Shown: positions 22,451-34,550, counted from the stretch's first letter. The stretch is DNA of 64,000 nt from Agroathelia rolfsii (GCA_018343915.1 JABRWF010000003.1:1302001-1366000); one strand, 5' to 3'. Notes: generated by a model not told the origin, from the letters alone. A program made the numbers and translations.

Positions 22451-25400
22451 ATGGCACCTCATGTCGGGAGATCAGCCATAAGAAAACGAAAGACGTCTGT
22501 ATCTGAGACAGACGCGGGTTCCAGTGAGACGCCTGAAGTGCAAGGACCGGCTCGCAAGAAGGGAAAGGGAAAGCGCCAAGCTGTGTCCGAGTCTCCCGTT
22601 AGTATTGGGGTCCAGTGGCCGGAGTACTTTCATGATGTATGTGAGAATAGTTAACATCTCTCGTCGATGAAATGTTGACACCTACGCAGCTATTCAAGGT
22701 TATATTCCTTGGTAACTCGCATATTTCAATATTTACGTTTTTCTTGGATTTTAGGTCTTCAAAGTACTCCCCAATCCAATCGTTGACCAGTTTCATGCTA
22801 CTGACATGTTGCTACTCTATAGGCAGTTAATACCGTTCTTGCCTTTGTCTCTTCGCGAAAGCAGATGGCTACAACATTTCCCACCGTTCGTTCATCTGTA
22901 GAGGGCCTTTTGAAGAAGTATACCAACTAACTACGGTTATATCGCACCAAACTCATACAATGAATTTACTAGACCTTTGGATTTATCACAGATTGCCGAA
23001 CTAAAGTAACTTTTTTGTGTTGCTGCTCTCCGGAGCATGGACTTAACTACCTCCTGATAGGGCACTTCTTCCAGACATCATCACCTTCGCTTATATCCCT
23101 AGGAGCAAGCTTCAAATAAATGACAGTCATAGTGGCAAAGATAAAGCGGTTGATGCGTTTATGCCTACACCCGCATACAATGATGACGAACATGTCCTAG
23201 TTCTCGAAATGGCTGAAAAATCAAGAGGAAAGAAGAGTCAAAATCCGTATGCATTCTCCTGACGTGTCTTGTCCAGGCCCTGAACCAAATTTGCTTTGTT
23301 ATATGCTACTGTCCAGATATGCGTATACCCTCCCTCCTGCAATGTCACCGGCTGCCGTTAAAACGCTGGTTGAAAGTCGGAACACAAGATTTACCGAAGC
23401 AGTAAACGAGTAAATATCCTTATACGCCGTGTTTGCTATCCTATTTGCCTCATATCGCTTACATCCTAGACTACTACTTGCCGTGAAACCGCCTGATGAC
23501 CCTGTGGAGTTAATCCAGAGTGCCAGTCGTGCTCATGTGCCTGTACTCAATAACGTGCCTTCATCCTCCAACATAGTTGACACAAAAGGCACGGATCCTT
23601 CAACAGTACCGGACCCACAAGACCGTCCATCGATTGCATCCATAATTCGGGACATTACAGGAGAGCCATCCTATAAGGACCAAATCGTTGACAGACGAAC
23701 GATAGAGGGAAAGCAAGGAATATCAGGTCAGTACATATTACATGATTTGCTTCGTCTATACTCATGAATTACTGTTCTTCATCCCTAGCCGAGCTGAAAC
23801 ACCCCTTATCGCATACAATTCAGCACGCCCTAGTTACGTCTCGGAACATTTCTGGTTTGTACACGCACCAGGTAGCTGCGATTACGGCTCTTGCGGAGGG
23901 AAAGCACGTCATTGTCTCTACACCTACCGCTTCTGGAAAGAGCGTTATCTACCAGGTATTGCTTTAATTGTTCTCTCGTCATGATGGTAAACTTATGGGC
24001 TGTCCGCCACCTTTGTAGGTCCCAGTCTTGAACTTTTTAGAGCAAGATCACTCTGCTACAGCAATATTTGTATATCCCACAAAGGTGCATAATAATATTG
24101 TCATCGTGTCTACAAACATCAGAATCCAACTCGGTTAAAGGCACTGGCCCAAGACCAGAAAAATGCGCTTGAACAGCTCCTAGCGGCCTGCCCTGGTCTA
24201 GAACATGTTAAGGTAAGCCAGCGATTAATTCTTTTCAAAAGAAAGATAATATCAACTTTGATTCTTAGGTCGCAACGTATGACGGAGATACCCCGCAGGA
24301 ACAAAGATCACGTATGTTTCTCTTCTTTTTCATGTACTTGATCTTTGAAGTCTAAAATCGTCGTATCAGACATCAGGGAGACAGCTTCCGTCATCTTCAC
24401 TAATTTTGTGCGTTCACTTGACTTCAAAAATATCTTCTTTTGTCTTTCACTAATATTTTCGCTAGGATATGATACATGCCGCTATATTGCCTCACGAAGA
24501 TCTTTGGCGCAGGTATTAGCCTTCGACCAGTTTTCTTCTTCTTATCAATCCGCTCTGATTATGGCAATATAGGTTCCTGAAGAACCTCAAAATACTAGCC
24601 GTGGATGAATTGCATTACTACGCAGGAGTTTTTGGAAGGTGTGTATCAATCGCATTCATTATTTGCATCTGATGCCGAAATGTCATCGGCTCAAAGCCAC
24701 GTCGCCCAGGTCCTTCGGAGATTCCGTCGTGTTTGCGCAGCTGTTGGAAGTGAGTGATATCGTTATGTTAACTCAATCATTCTATGCCCATCTTCATATA
24801 TATATAGACCGTCGCACCCAATTTGTTTCGTGTAGCGCTACCATCGCCAAACCAGGTGAACATATGAAGCGTCTATTTGGAATAACAGTTAGCATTCCGA
24901 TTGACATTAAGTTGATCACTGCTCTGAAAAACAATAAATCCTCAGGATGTGTCTGAAATCACAGAAGATGGTGCACCGTCGGGTACAAAAGACTATCTTA
25001 TCTGGGATCCTCCTCCGACAGATCCCTCTGCTCCTGAGCTCGGTCGGCGAAGTGCATTAGCAGAGGCTACGGACTTGATGAGATATCTGATGAAGCGCGG
25101 TGTAAGAGTAATATTATTTTGCAAGGTGCGCCGTATAGGAGTATGTTGTTTGATTAGTTGAGTTTAATTAGATTAATAGATCAGGAAGGTTTGTGAGCTG
25201 GTGGGTGTTGGACAAAACGATATTTGTGGATGGCTGATCAATAGAATTGAAAGGCCATGAAAACTCTACGAACAGATCTCAGCGGCGAAGGCCGGATGGA
25301 TATATTAGACCGTGTTGCATCGTATAGAGGAGGTGGGTGTTCGATACCTATTGCTAGGTTAGACCATTGACTTGAACATCCCTCTTAGGTTACTCTGAAC

Positions 25401-27591
25401 AGGTAACATGATAAGTCTAGCATAGAAGCCAGGTGCATCTATTTAAACCTTGCGCCCAGGATCGCCGACGCATAGAATATGAAGCGTTCTCTGGAAAGCT
25501 ACTGGGTATCGTAGCTACGAATGCTCTTGAGCTGGGTGTTGATATTGGGGTACTGGATGCTGTGATTATGCTAGGTTTTCCGATGGGGATTGCCAATTTC
25601 GTCAGTATTCTCTTTACAGGTTAAGCCAAAAATTAACCTATACTTTTAATGCTCTACAGAGACAACAATCCGGTCGGGCTGGTCGCAGAGCGCGGGATTC
25701 GCTGGCTGTTCTGGTGGCCGACACCCTACCGATTGATCAGCATTACGTCAATAACCCTAAAGACCTGTACGAACAAGAACCCGATGAAATTGCTCTTGAT
25801 CTCCTAAGCGATTTTATCCTTGAACCACATTTGCAATGTGCTGCGCACGAGATGCCGATACGAGAAGAAGACGGGGAATACTTTGGTCCCCAGATACGGG
25901 AGGTATGCAAGGCCAGTCTGAGAATGGATGCCGAAGGCTGGTGAGAACTCGTTTTTTTTTCCTGAAATGTGGATAAAAGCTGAAGAATAAATAGGTATTA
26001 CCCACACTTGAAATACCTGCCTTTCCCAGCCAAGCATATATCCTTGCGTGGCGCGGAAGAAGAGAAATATACGGCTATTGACGTCAGCAGGATTGATGCG
26101 GGAGGCGATCCGTTTGTCGTGGAAGAGATCGAAATATCCAGAGCTTTGTTTGAGCTTTATGAAGGTGGGGTGGTAAGTCAATTTTTTTCTTCTACGTATA
26201 CTGGTTTTTGGCTCATTGTGCACAACAGTTCCTTCACCAAGGTTCAACATATATCGTAAGTGAAGCCAATCATTGGTGTAGATCTGATTATTCAAAATCT
26301 GTGCCTAGGTCAAGGAGATTAGTCATGACACCAGAATTGCAAAACTCATAAAGGCAGACGTTAACTGGATCACTTCTCCTCGGTACGATCAAATTTAACT
26401 ACATAATTACATATACTAAGCGTTTTCCAGCGATTTCACGTGGGTTTTCTTCTACTCTCGAGACAAATGACGATATACAAAGTGAAGAATGATAGGGGTG
26501 TTGACCCGAAACAGGTTTGGCGAATAAGAGAAATCAAGGACTCGCCTCATCGTGCATTTTACGGACGTGAGTACTTTGGAATAATTATGAAGAGAATAAC
26601 CGCATAACCAAACTGAGACAGGCGTTGACATTGTAACCGTTGTGTTTGGTTAGTCCTAATCTTATGATGTAGCGATGAGCAAATATTTACTAAGAACAAA
26701 CCACAGGATTCTTTAAGATTAGGCAAAACTTAAGAAATTATATTGATATTCATTACTGTGACTGACCTGTGGGCTTTGCGTAGACATAAAGTTATACTAG
26801 ACAGTACGTAAATTTCTCTGATTAGACTTCGGTTTCGTGGATTTCTCACTGAACCTTGACTGTAGCTGTTGATGTGGAGACACCACCATGGCATCGTACT
26901 ACGACCGGATGCTGGATTGATGTCGCCAAGAGTGTTTTAGACCTAATGGAACGGAAAGGCATTAATGCGGCAGCGGCAATTCACTCTGCGCAGCATGCCT
27001 TCCTAAATCAGTTCCCTATGGGATCAGGGCTAAAAACGGAGTGCAAAATCGCGGTCAAGGAATACAGTGTACGGGATTCTCAGCGAAAGCGGCCCGGGCG
27101 GTGAGAACAATTTTTAATACATCTTTTTTTATCCCAATTCATTGGGCTTTCATCAGGCTTACGTTTTACGATCCCACGAGCAATGGAACTGGAGTAGGCG
27201 CAAAAGCGTTTGATCATGGTAAGTATCATTCATGCTGACGTGACACTGATCTCATCTTACCCACTCAGTATCCACCTTACTGAGAAAAGCATACGATGTC
27301 ATCAAAAATTGCAAGTGTGACGAAGGCTGTAGAGAGTGTATGTTCTTCATCAATCATATTGCCTGTTTGACCCAATGAGCACTTTGTGCAGGCATACACA
27401 GCCCGGCATGTAGAGGAAATAACGAAGTCCAGAGCAAGCTGGGTGCTTTGTTAGTCTTGCAGGACATTTTGGGCATACAAATAGACGATAGCGCTATCCC
27501 TCAACTTTTTGATGATGGCCTCATGACTGTCGTTGAAGCGCCGCAGATTCGTGTAATGAATGGAGCCCGAGTCGAGAGAGAGGGTACATAA
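22451..27591 (+). CDS. HRQ1: ATP-dependent 3'-5' DNA helicase Hrq1 (RecQ4-like)
   Basis: ATG at 22451 ([20 protein letters not shown]), TAA at 27589-27591, interrupted by many short introns. Basic N-terminus; then [20 protein letters not shown] and [20 protein letters not shown], the Hrq1 N-terminal module; [20 protein letters not shown]; Walker [30 protein letters not shown] (DEAH-type box, here DELH); [11 protein letters not shown] (motif III); the C-terminal RecA lobe with [16 protein letters not shown] and [20 protein letters not shown]; and a C-terminal DUF1998-type zinc region [20 protein letters not shown], formed across an intron. Family role: unwinding in interstrand crosslink repair and telomere maintenance. 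All helicase motifs seem intact. A decayed copy of the gene end lies at 33221-33366. Confidence 0.93.
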
Positions 27592-28355
27592 ATTCAATCT
27601 GATGAGCTTCATTTTTTTTCTCAACAGTGAACTAGAAGCAATCAAGACCATGTATCAAATCCGTCATAGAACAACCTATATCACCTCATAATATGCTGAG
27701 CCGTGACTGCGTACGACTACCCTCTTCTAAACACGTGTGATACGCACATTCTTCTACTGCGACAGTGCAAAGTTCTGATGGAATTTGCTCGCACAGCACT
27801 GTATAAATTGGCTGAGAATTATTAATATTATCAATGCTTCTAGCTTTGCGCAAATGCGCCAAATTGTCTTCGATGCTATCCACAGAGCTGTGTCAGTGAC
27901 AACTGGAGATGGGTTGGACTCCAAATTGTTACAATGAACTTAGTGAAGCAAATCTCCAGCAGAGCCACAATCAACCGAAAGGCTATGCAAAGTCCGTGCT
28001 GTGAAGTGTATCTCATCGCTCTATCCAGTCGGAGAAGCGGTGCTACGCCTAGATTCCGTAATGTAGTGCTCAGACAGTATATAAGCACTACATAAGCCAT
28101 GCTGTTTATTCCCTGTCATATTCAGAATATCTCATCCTTGGCCAATATAATCCGCATCTTTGGTACGTGTTATGATTTGACTGTACAATAAAATGACGGA
28201 CTAGTTAATGGCAACGTAAACCAACTCGAAAGACTGACAGAAATCACAAGCATTTACGCACGATTGGTTTGGCGATACTAGCTCAGTTTCCTTTCAATTA
28301 TAGGATGACTGGAGACCAGGTATGAGAAACGCACATGTGAGCTACCTTGAAAGAT
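27592..28355. other. Intergenic region, no gene recognised
   Basis: About 760 bp between HRQ1 and the TPR-CHAT gene, in the same orientation. An ACACGTGT palindrome lies at about 27733-27740. A small 5' exon of the TPR-CHAT gene could lie near 28300, but I cannot define one with a usable intron. Nothing else is supported. Confidence 0.45.
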
Positions 28356-31300
28356 ATGCTAAGGAAATTGACCAAGGATGAAAGTAAATTGAGAGACTCT
28401 AAGCAGCAGTTCGTTCAATTCTGGAACAATTATCAGGAGTCCGGGGATATCGATGACCTTGACATGGCAATAGTTCTGGGGAAAAACATCATCAGCATCA
28501 TATCAAACGAAGATTCCAGCATACCACAATATTTGCATCGACTAGCAGACTCGTTTCGAGAAAGGTTCGACATCCTAGGCGGGATGGAGGACTTGGAAAA
28601 AGCAATCGACCTTTATCAGCGTATAGTCGATCTTGCCCCCGACGGCCATCCCTATAAGTTATCCGCCTTAAGCAATCTGGGAAGTTCTTTTGCAAGACGA
28701 TTTAAGCGGCTAGGCGAGCGTGTAGACATTGACCATGCAGTTTCCTTGCAACAGCGGGCCATCGAACTCATGACGAATGACCATACCAATAAAACTCCAT
28801 ATTTAAGCAATCTAGGGAGTACATATCTCCGGCGATTTGACCGATTTGGAGATGTTGCAGATATAAACCAAGCAATTTCGCTACAGCAACAAACTGTCGA
28901 TCTTACACCTGAAGATCATCCTGCCAAACCCATGAGATTGAATAATCTCGGGAACTCATTTCAAAGTCGTTTTGAGCGCTTTGGGAATATTTCGGATCTT
29001 AATCAAGCAATTATAATGCAAGAATCAGCGGTGAATATTATACCCGATGGTCATCCCGCCAAACCTATGTGTTTAGACAGTCTTGGAAATTCACTTCTCA
29101 GGCGATTCGAACGCTTTGGGGAATCGTCATATATCACTAAAGCAATTCGTCTACAACAGGAGGCCACCAACATCACTCCAGATGGTCATCCTGAAAAACC
29201 TAGCCGTTTGGGCAATCTGGGAAGCTCATTTGCCAGGCGATTTCAACATTTCGGGGGCATAGAAGACATCAGTCAAGTCGAAAGAGGCACATACTTGAAC
29301 AATCTAGGATCCTCATTACTCCGACGATTTGAGCGCTTTGGTAAGGTGGAAGACATTGACCAGTCGATTTTTCTGCAACATCAGGCCATTGGCCTTATAT
29401 CTGACAATCATGCCGACAAACCTATCTATTTGAACAATCTCTGGACCTCACTTCTCAGTCGATTTACATGGTTTGGTGAAGCGATAGACATCGATCGAGC
29501 CATCCGGGTACTACAGCAGTCTATCGACATCACACCTACCGACCATACTGATAAACCTAGCCGCCTAAATAACCTGGCCAATGCATTTTTAAACCGATTC
29601 GAGCTCTTTAACGAGCGAACAGAAATCGATCTGGCACTTTCTACTCTGCAACAGGCCATCGAACTCCTGCTTGACGACAGCGCCGAAAAACCTGGCTACT
29701 TGAACAATTTTGGGTTGTCGCTTCTAAGCCGATTTGAAAACTTTGGCAAAGCGGAAGATATTAATCAAGCTATTCTAGTACAAAAACAGGCGGCTCACCT
29801 TGTTCCTAATGAGCACGCAGATAAGCCCAACTATCTGGCCAGTTTAGGGATCTCGCTTCTTAAGCGATTTGTTAGTGACCAGATCGAAAAAGTGGAGGAC
29901 ATTAACGAAGCAATCGAAGTTCTGAAACAGTCCATAAGTCTAATGCCTGATGACCACGCTGACAAACCCAGTTACTTGAAAAATCTAGGGCTTTCGCTAG
30001 AAGCTCGGTTCCAATATACCTCTAACATAAAGGATTTCCAAGATGCTATTTCCTCTTTTTCTTCATCTGCTACTTCTTCAGCTGGATCACCCCACATCCG
30101 CCTTCAGTCTGCCCGTTGTTGGGCTTCACTCGCCTCAGGCTCAAGCCACTCACTTCACCCGTTTTCTAATTCGAATCATTATTTGTCGCCACTGCAGGCA
30201 TGTCACATCCTAATGGAACTTGTCCCGCGTGTTGTTTGGCTAGGAAACTCTATTAAGCTTCGATATCAAGATATTTTTTCCATTGGCGACGCAGTGAACA
30301 TAGCGGCTTCGATTGCTTGCTCATATAATAACCCTGAACTCGCACTTGAATGGCTTGAACAAGGACGTGCTATTGTATGGAATCAAATACTTCACCTTCG
30401 CACACCCGTGGATAACCTAAGGCATAATCATTCCGAGCTTGCTGCCTCAATAGAAGACGTCTCTCACAGACTTGAAAGACTTAGTACTAATATTAACTTC
30501 CCCACTCCAAATCGCCTGTTAACCCATGGGCCAATTCAAGTTTCTCTTGAACAGAGTGCGCAGGCACATAGACGACTTGCCGAGGAATGGGAAACCTTGA
30601 TCTCTAAAGTTCATCAATGTCCAGGATTTGAAGATTTCTTGCAGCCCAAGAAGTTTATTGCACTTGCTCCTGCCGCACACATCGGACCTGTGGTTATGGT
30701 CAATATTGATAGTCTTCGATGTGACGCATTCATTCTGCGAAACGAGGATAATTCTCCTCGAGTCGACCATCTGCACTTATCATCGGCATCGTTAGAGAAT
30801 ATTCAGAAGGCTTATATCTCATTAACTCGGCATTTGAGTACAAATGATATTAGGGCCCGCGACCAAATTGAATATCTACGTGAGTTTGACAAGCTCTGCA
30901 TCATATTCAATCCCACTTGCTTACCGAAATTGAATCGAATGAATAGACGATCTTATCGATGATGGCGAAGTCTTTGCGGACGAAGGTACCACCACTGGCA
31001 GTAGTCGTTCTTCTCATCCAGTTTACCCCCAAGGTGACGGTATAAAAGACATTCTTGAAATTCTCTGGACAACAATTATAAAGCCTGTTATTGATAGGCT
31101 AGGTTGGGTAGTAAGAGAATTTTTTTTTCGTTTTACGTTCATACCTCTTATAATCTCTTAGCCTCCTAAAGATTCGGTGGATACGCTACCCCATGTCACT
31201 TGGTGCACCACGGGTCCCCTGGCATTCCTGCCCCTTCATGCAGCGGGGTGCTATGCTCACGATATACAACTTGAGGCAACATATGATAAGGATAAGGTGT

Positions 31301-31983
31301 ATAACTACCTTGTTTCATCGTATACCCCTAGTATTTCCGCGCTGGTAAAGGATGAGTATTTGGCTCCATACCTATTTTCTGGCATCACGGCGGTTTATCA
31401 GCCCTCCACAGCTGAAAAAGCCTTTAGTTCTCTGCCTGGAACAGTCAAAGAAGTAGAGAAGATCCAGGCTCAATTCAACGCAAAAGATTTTACCTGGTTG
31501 AATGCATTGGAGTCGACAAACGCGAACGTTCTAGCCAAAATGAGGGAGTCAAGTTGGCTGCATCTCGCTTGTCATGGCGTCCAAAAGAAAGATAGTCCAA
31601 TGGATAGCGCATTCATACTTCATGACGGGGCCTTGACTCTACGCATCATCTCTCAAGAGAACCTACCCAACGCTAGGCTGGCTTTTCTTTCGGCATGCCA
31701 GACGGCTACAGGAGATGAGAAACTACCCAGCGAGGCGGCTCATCTCGCAGCCGGTATGCTAATGATCGGATATCATTCCGTCGTGGGTACAATGTGGTCA
31801 ATTAAGGACCAAGACGCGCCGCGCGTTGCTGAGGAATTTTACAAATATCTAATCGTTGGTGGCATGAAGACGGATAAGGGGCAGGCCGCGTATGCCTTAC
31901 ATAGGGCAATTGGGCAGCTTAGAGAAGTGATCGGGGTGGATAACTTCACACGGTGGGTCCCATTCATCCACCTTGGTATCTGA
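28356..31983 (+). CDS. TPR-CHAT protein (tetratricopeptide repeats plus caspase-like CHAT domain)
   Basis: First in-frame ATG at 28356; TGA at 31981-31983. About eleven units of 45-46 residues follow (consensus NLGxSLxxRFxRFG, then a D-I-x-x-A-I helix, then a D-x-H-x-x-K-P turn) up to about 30030. Next come a helical linker (ALEWLEQGRAIVWNQILHLR) and a C-terminal CHAT domain: GPLAFLPLHAAGCYAH, SWLHLACHG (putative catalytic His), LAFLSACQTATGD (putative catalytic Cys), AAHLAAGMLMIGYHSVVGTM, W-S-I-K-D-Q-D. Two introns are needed: 30880-30946 (GTGAGT donor, restores YLHDLIDDGEVF) and about 31111-31161. With these spliced the frame is intact and both catalytic residues are present. One TPR unit near 29270 is shortened. 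CHAT proteases relate to separase and caspases; the target here is unknown. Confidence 0.88.
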
Positions 31984-32551
31984 AGGCAACGGGTCTGTAT
32001 AAAGATGAGGTCAGTTGTTATATTCGTAAATACAACAAAAAATGGATTGGCGCTGACATGTATATTGTCTTTACCCGCTACTAGTAGCATGGAAGTTATA
32101 ACGTGATGTAGATTACATCGAGGTACTGTTTATGGACAATAAAAATCCCATATGAGCGTCTGATGTAAGAGTCACTGGTTGAAAGATAAAAGAAAAGGTA
32201 GCCTGTTTTAAGTCTCTAGTAGAGATCCGGAGCCTGCCATTCTTTGATTCCAATAATGGCCGACGTCAAATCTATATCGAAACAGCGGACAACGGTCACA
32301 TGTCTCAACATGGCGGGTTGATGCGATACGATGCGTCTGTAAAACGAATTTTTTTATTAGCATCAAGATCAAACTACTATCTTTGAGAAGTAGAAACATA
32401 CATAGTACATCATCAAGCTCTTTGACAGGAGTCTGCTAAAATATAGCAGCATCAACATTTTTTCCAGAAAGGGTACAAATTGCTCAAATACCCCCGCTGG
32501 TAAGCATTGAATTTTACCTGGTATGCACTGAAACCTTCCCTTATAGAAACG
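31984..32551. other. Intergenic region; its right part is the left end of a duplicated segment
   Basis: 3' flank of the TPR-CHAT gene followed by the promoter side of the first EthD copy. From about 32385 to 32551 it aligns base by base, with small gaps, to 34965-35108: shared CATCATCAAGC, CTTTGA, TTTCCAGAAAGGG and AAGCTCC-like blocks. No gene. Confidence 0.5.
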
Positions 32552-33195
32552 ATGAGCTCCATGGACACAAATCAACCTATCATAAGATCTAATCGAGTTC
32601 GTTTATATGCGTTCATTAAGAAGCGCAAGGACTTAACCTTGGACGAATTTTATTTGCATTGGCGTGAGACTCACTCGTCACTCTTCCGCTCCTTGCCTAT
32701 AGTCCAGAAGAATATTCTCCGCTATGAACAGGTATTTCCATTCAAATTGTGATTTGGTTTAACAAGAAATCCTGAGCATTATGGATAGAGCTATATCAAT
32801 CAAGAAATTAACAACGACTTCTTATCTGCTAGTATCGACATGGAGCTAAGCCAGTCCAACATGGATATGAACCAGTCTCAGTGGGACGGAATTGCGCTCT
32901 TAGAAGCTGAGAGCTGGGACAAAAGTATGATTTCATAGACACAGAGGCTTTAAAAGTGCTTCCTGTGGAGTTCGCAACATTCCTAAGTACTTGACCGGCT
33001 TGACCCCTGGGGTTCTTTGTCATACCGTTGGCCATTAGAAGTATACTCGAGGGCGCTGGCATTAGGTACTCCGTGACTCATGTAAGCGGTAGGGGATCCT
33101 AGAGTTAATTCAACAAGTTGAGACAAAAGCAGATATATAAATACATTTACATCGTTTACTATAGTAGCATAGGTCATCTTGGAGATGAGGGTGGG
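32385..33195 (+). repeat. Segmental duplication, left copy (EthD unit)
   Basis: Similarity to 34960-35665 continues upstream and downstream of the EthD coding part. Downstream, ACTTGACCGGCTTGAC (copy 1) matches ACTTGACCGCCTTGAC (copy 2) just after the stop, and CATCTTGGAGATGAG (about 33176-33190) matches CATCTTAAAGATGAG (about 35643-35657). The unit is thus about 0.8 kb, tandem and in direct orientation, now well diverged. Confidence 0.6.
32552..32994 (+). pseudogene. EthD-domain protein, copy 1, frameshifted near its 3' end
   Basis: Exon 1 (32552-32731) starts MSSMDTNQPIIRSNRVRLYA and carries the EthD signature KKRKDLTLDEFYLHWRETHS, followed by SLPIVQKNILRYEQ. Intron 32732-32788 joins to SYINQEINNDFLSASID and QWDGIALLEAESWDK. 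The reading frame then ends early at TAG (32936-32938). A +1/-1 shift near 32925 restores YDFIDTEALKVLPVEFATFL to a stop at 32994, matching the sibling copy (EYKYTDREALHVLSVEFAIV). So one small indel breaks the tail. The first 90% is intact, and either a truncated functional protein or an assembly error is possible. Known EthD-like fungal proteins are small ferredoxin-fold dimers, some in polyketide pathways; no such pathway is nearby. Confidence 0.65.
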
Positions 33196-33220
33196 GGAGT
33201 AATTGAAATTATACATTATA

Positions 33221-33366
33221 ATGAGGGAATAACGAGGCTCAAAGCAGGCTGCGTGCTTTGTTTAAGTTGATCCTGCAGGACCTTCTGGATATGAAATCGA
33301 TAAAGATACTGTTCCTCGACAATTTGATGACAGTACCACATTTCTGCAATAAATGGGACCGAGTTC
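33221..33366 (+). pseudogene. Relic of the HRQ1 3' end
   Basis: AATAACGAGGCTCAAAGCAG and GCGTGCTTTG here correspond to AATAACGAAGTCCAGAGCAA and GGGTGCTTTG at about 27420-27450 in the last HRQ1 exon. CTGCAGGACCTTCTGGATAT matches TTGCAGGACATTTTGGGCAT, and AATTTGATGA matches CTTTTTGATGATGG. The terminal block AATAAATGGGACCGAG matches AATGAATGGAGCCCGAG shortly before the HRQ1 stop. The frame is broken by indels, so it cannot encode the helicase tail. It is a duplication scar of about 146 bp on the same strand as HRQ1. Confidence 0.6.
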
Positions 33367-33977
33367 TAACTTAAAGCTTGGAATATAGTATACTAAGTCG
33401 TGAAAAGATATTCTATAGGTTAATTGGTATATCATGCGTATATCGAGGTCGGATTTAGTTTTCACGACGGAACGCTGCCAGTAAGCCAGATAAAATGCTG
33501 TGGTTACAGGCGAAATCCGCTCATTTGAGACTAAGACTTGTGATTGCTAATAATGTTCACTTGGACAACCCTCTGCTGACACTTTTGATGAACGTACAAC
33601 TTTCATAGTATTATTTCCGTTATCCCGAATATAATTACTATTAATCAGCATTATCGAGTTGGGATGGAGCGATCTGATCGTACATGTTGGTGCCAGGACT
33701 CGCGATTATCGGATGGATCTGGTGCAACAGATGTTGTTAGTAAAGCAAAATATGATTGTATTATATGCTGAGTACATCTAATGTGTTAAAGTTATGCTTG
33801 GCCTGATGTCGCAGTTTGGCCATGAGGCCTGAGGATGCTGCTACCACTGAAAGGTGATCGTAGTAAAGTATCACAATCAACTATTTACTTTAGGAGGTTC
33901 ATGATTCACTACGTTCGAAATTAACCTCTGTAACTCGCTGGAAAACTTATCAAACAAAATAAGGATAGACACCAATA

Positions 33978-34049
33978 AGGTTCTGGCAGGAGTTGAACCT
34001 GCATTTCAAGAATCAAAATCTTATGTGATAGCCGCTACACTACAGAACC
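33978..34049 (-). tRNA. tRNA-Gln, anticodon UUG
   Basis: On the minus strand the sequence folds as a standard 72-nt cloverleaf. The acceptor arms GGTTCTG and CAGAACC pair perfectly, with discriminator U. The D arm is GTGT..ATCAC with loop AGCGGCT, the anticodon stem is TAAGA/TCTTG with loop TTTTGAT (U33, anticodon UUG) and the T arm is GCAGG-TTCAACT-CCTGC. Box A (TAGTGTAGCGG) and box B (GGTTCAACTCC) are in place. There is no intron. A T-run terminator is not obvious, but TTATTGG follows on the minus strand. The layout is that of eukaryotic nuclear tRNA-Gln. Confidence 0.95.
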
Positions 34050-34397
34050 TTGGAATGAATTTCCATATCATATTTATATTGAACAGCTTGATAGTTAAAT
34101 ACTTCAAACTGTAGTATATTATGTGCGGACTACTACCCGATATCTCCTCCGTTAATTTTTAATACTACTAGCAATCGCTCGCGGCTTTAGATCTCGCTAG
34201 CAGGAGTAAATTTTGTGATACAAGCAGTATGGACATTTTATTTCTTTTATATATCTTTCATGTCTACAAATATTTTTCCCCATTCTACTCTGTTGCATTT
34301 CCCTGTCGTCCTTATTCCACACGCGTACCGCACATTTTAATATACTTCCGGTGATCATGTGACCTTAGACACATCATCACTGCCGCTACTCTTTGAC

Positions 34398-34550
34398 ACA
34401 CTTCAGTTCTTACAATAATAACTGAAGTGTACGTATATTGTTTCCTATTCCTTATTCTCACACTCATACTTATTATTCCTTCCAGTAATATTGGTATTAG
34501 GTATATACTTGAGTTCTTACAATAATAACTGAAGTTAATATTGGTATTAG
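34398..34550. repeat. Short palindromic repeats, two copies, one flanked by 15-bp direct repeats
   Basis: Copy 1: ACACTTCAGTT (34398-34408) and AACTGAAGTGT (34420-34430) are perfect 11-bp inverted arms around an 11-bp loop. Copy 2 repeats the 24-bp core AGTTCTTACAATAATAACTG..AAGT at 34512-34535. Copy 2 sits between two identical 15-bp direct repeats TAATATTGGTATTAG (34486-34500 and 34536-34550). No coding potential. It could be a tiny foldback element or a replication-slippage product. Confidence 0.6.

Noticed and set aside
30880..30962. Premature stop (pseudogene) in the TPR-CHAT gene
   Set aside because: A GTGAGT donor at 30880 and AG at 30945-30946 remove the stop and restore frame, so it is an intron.
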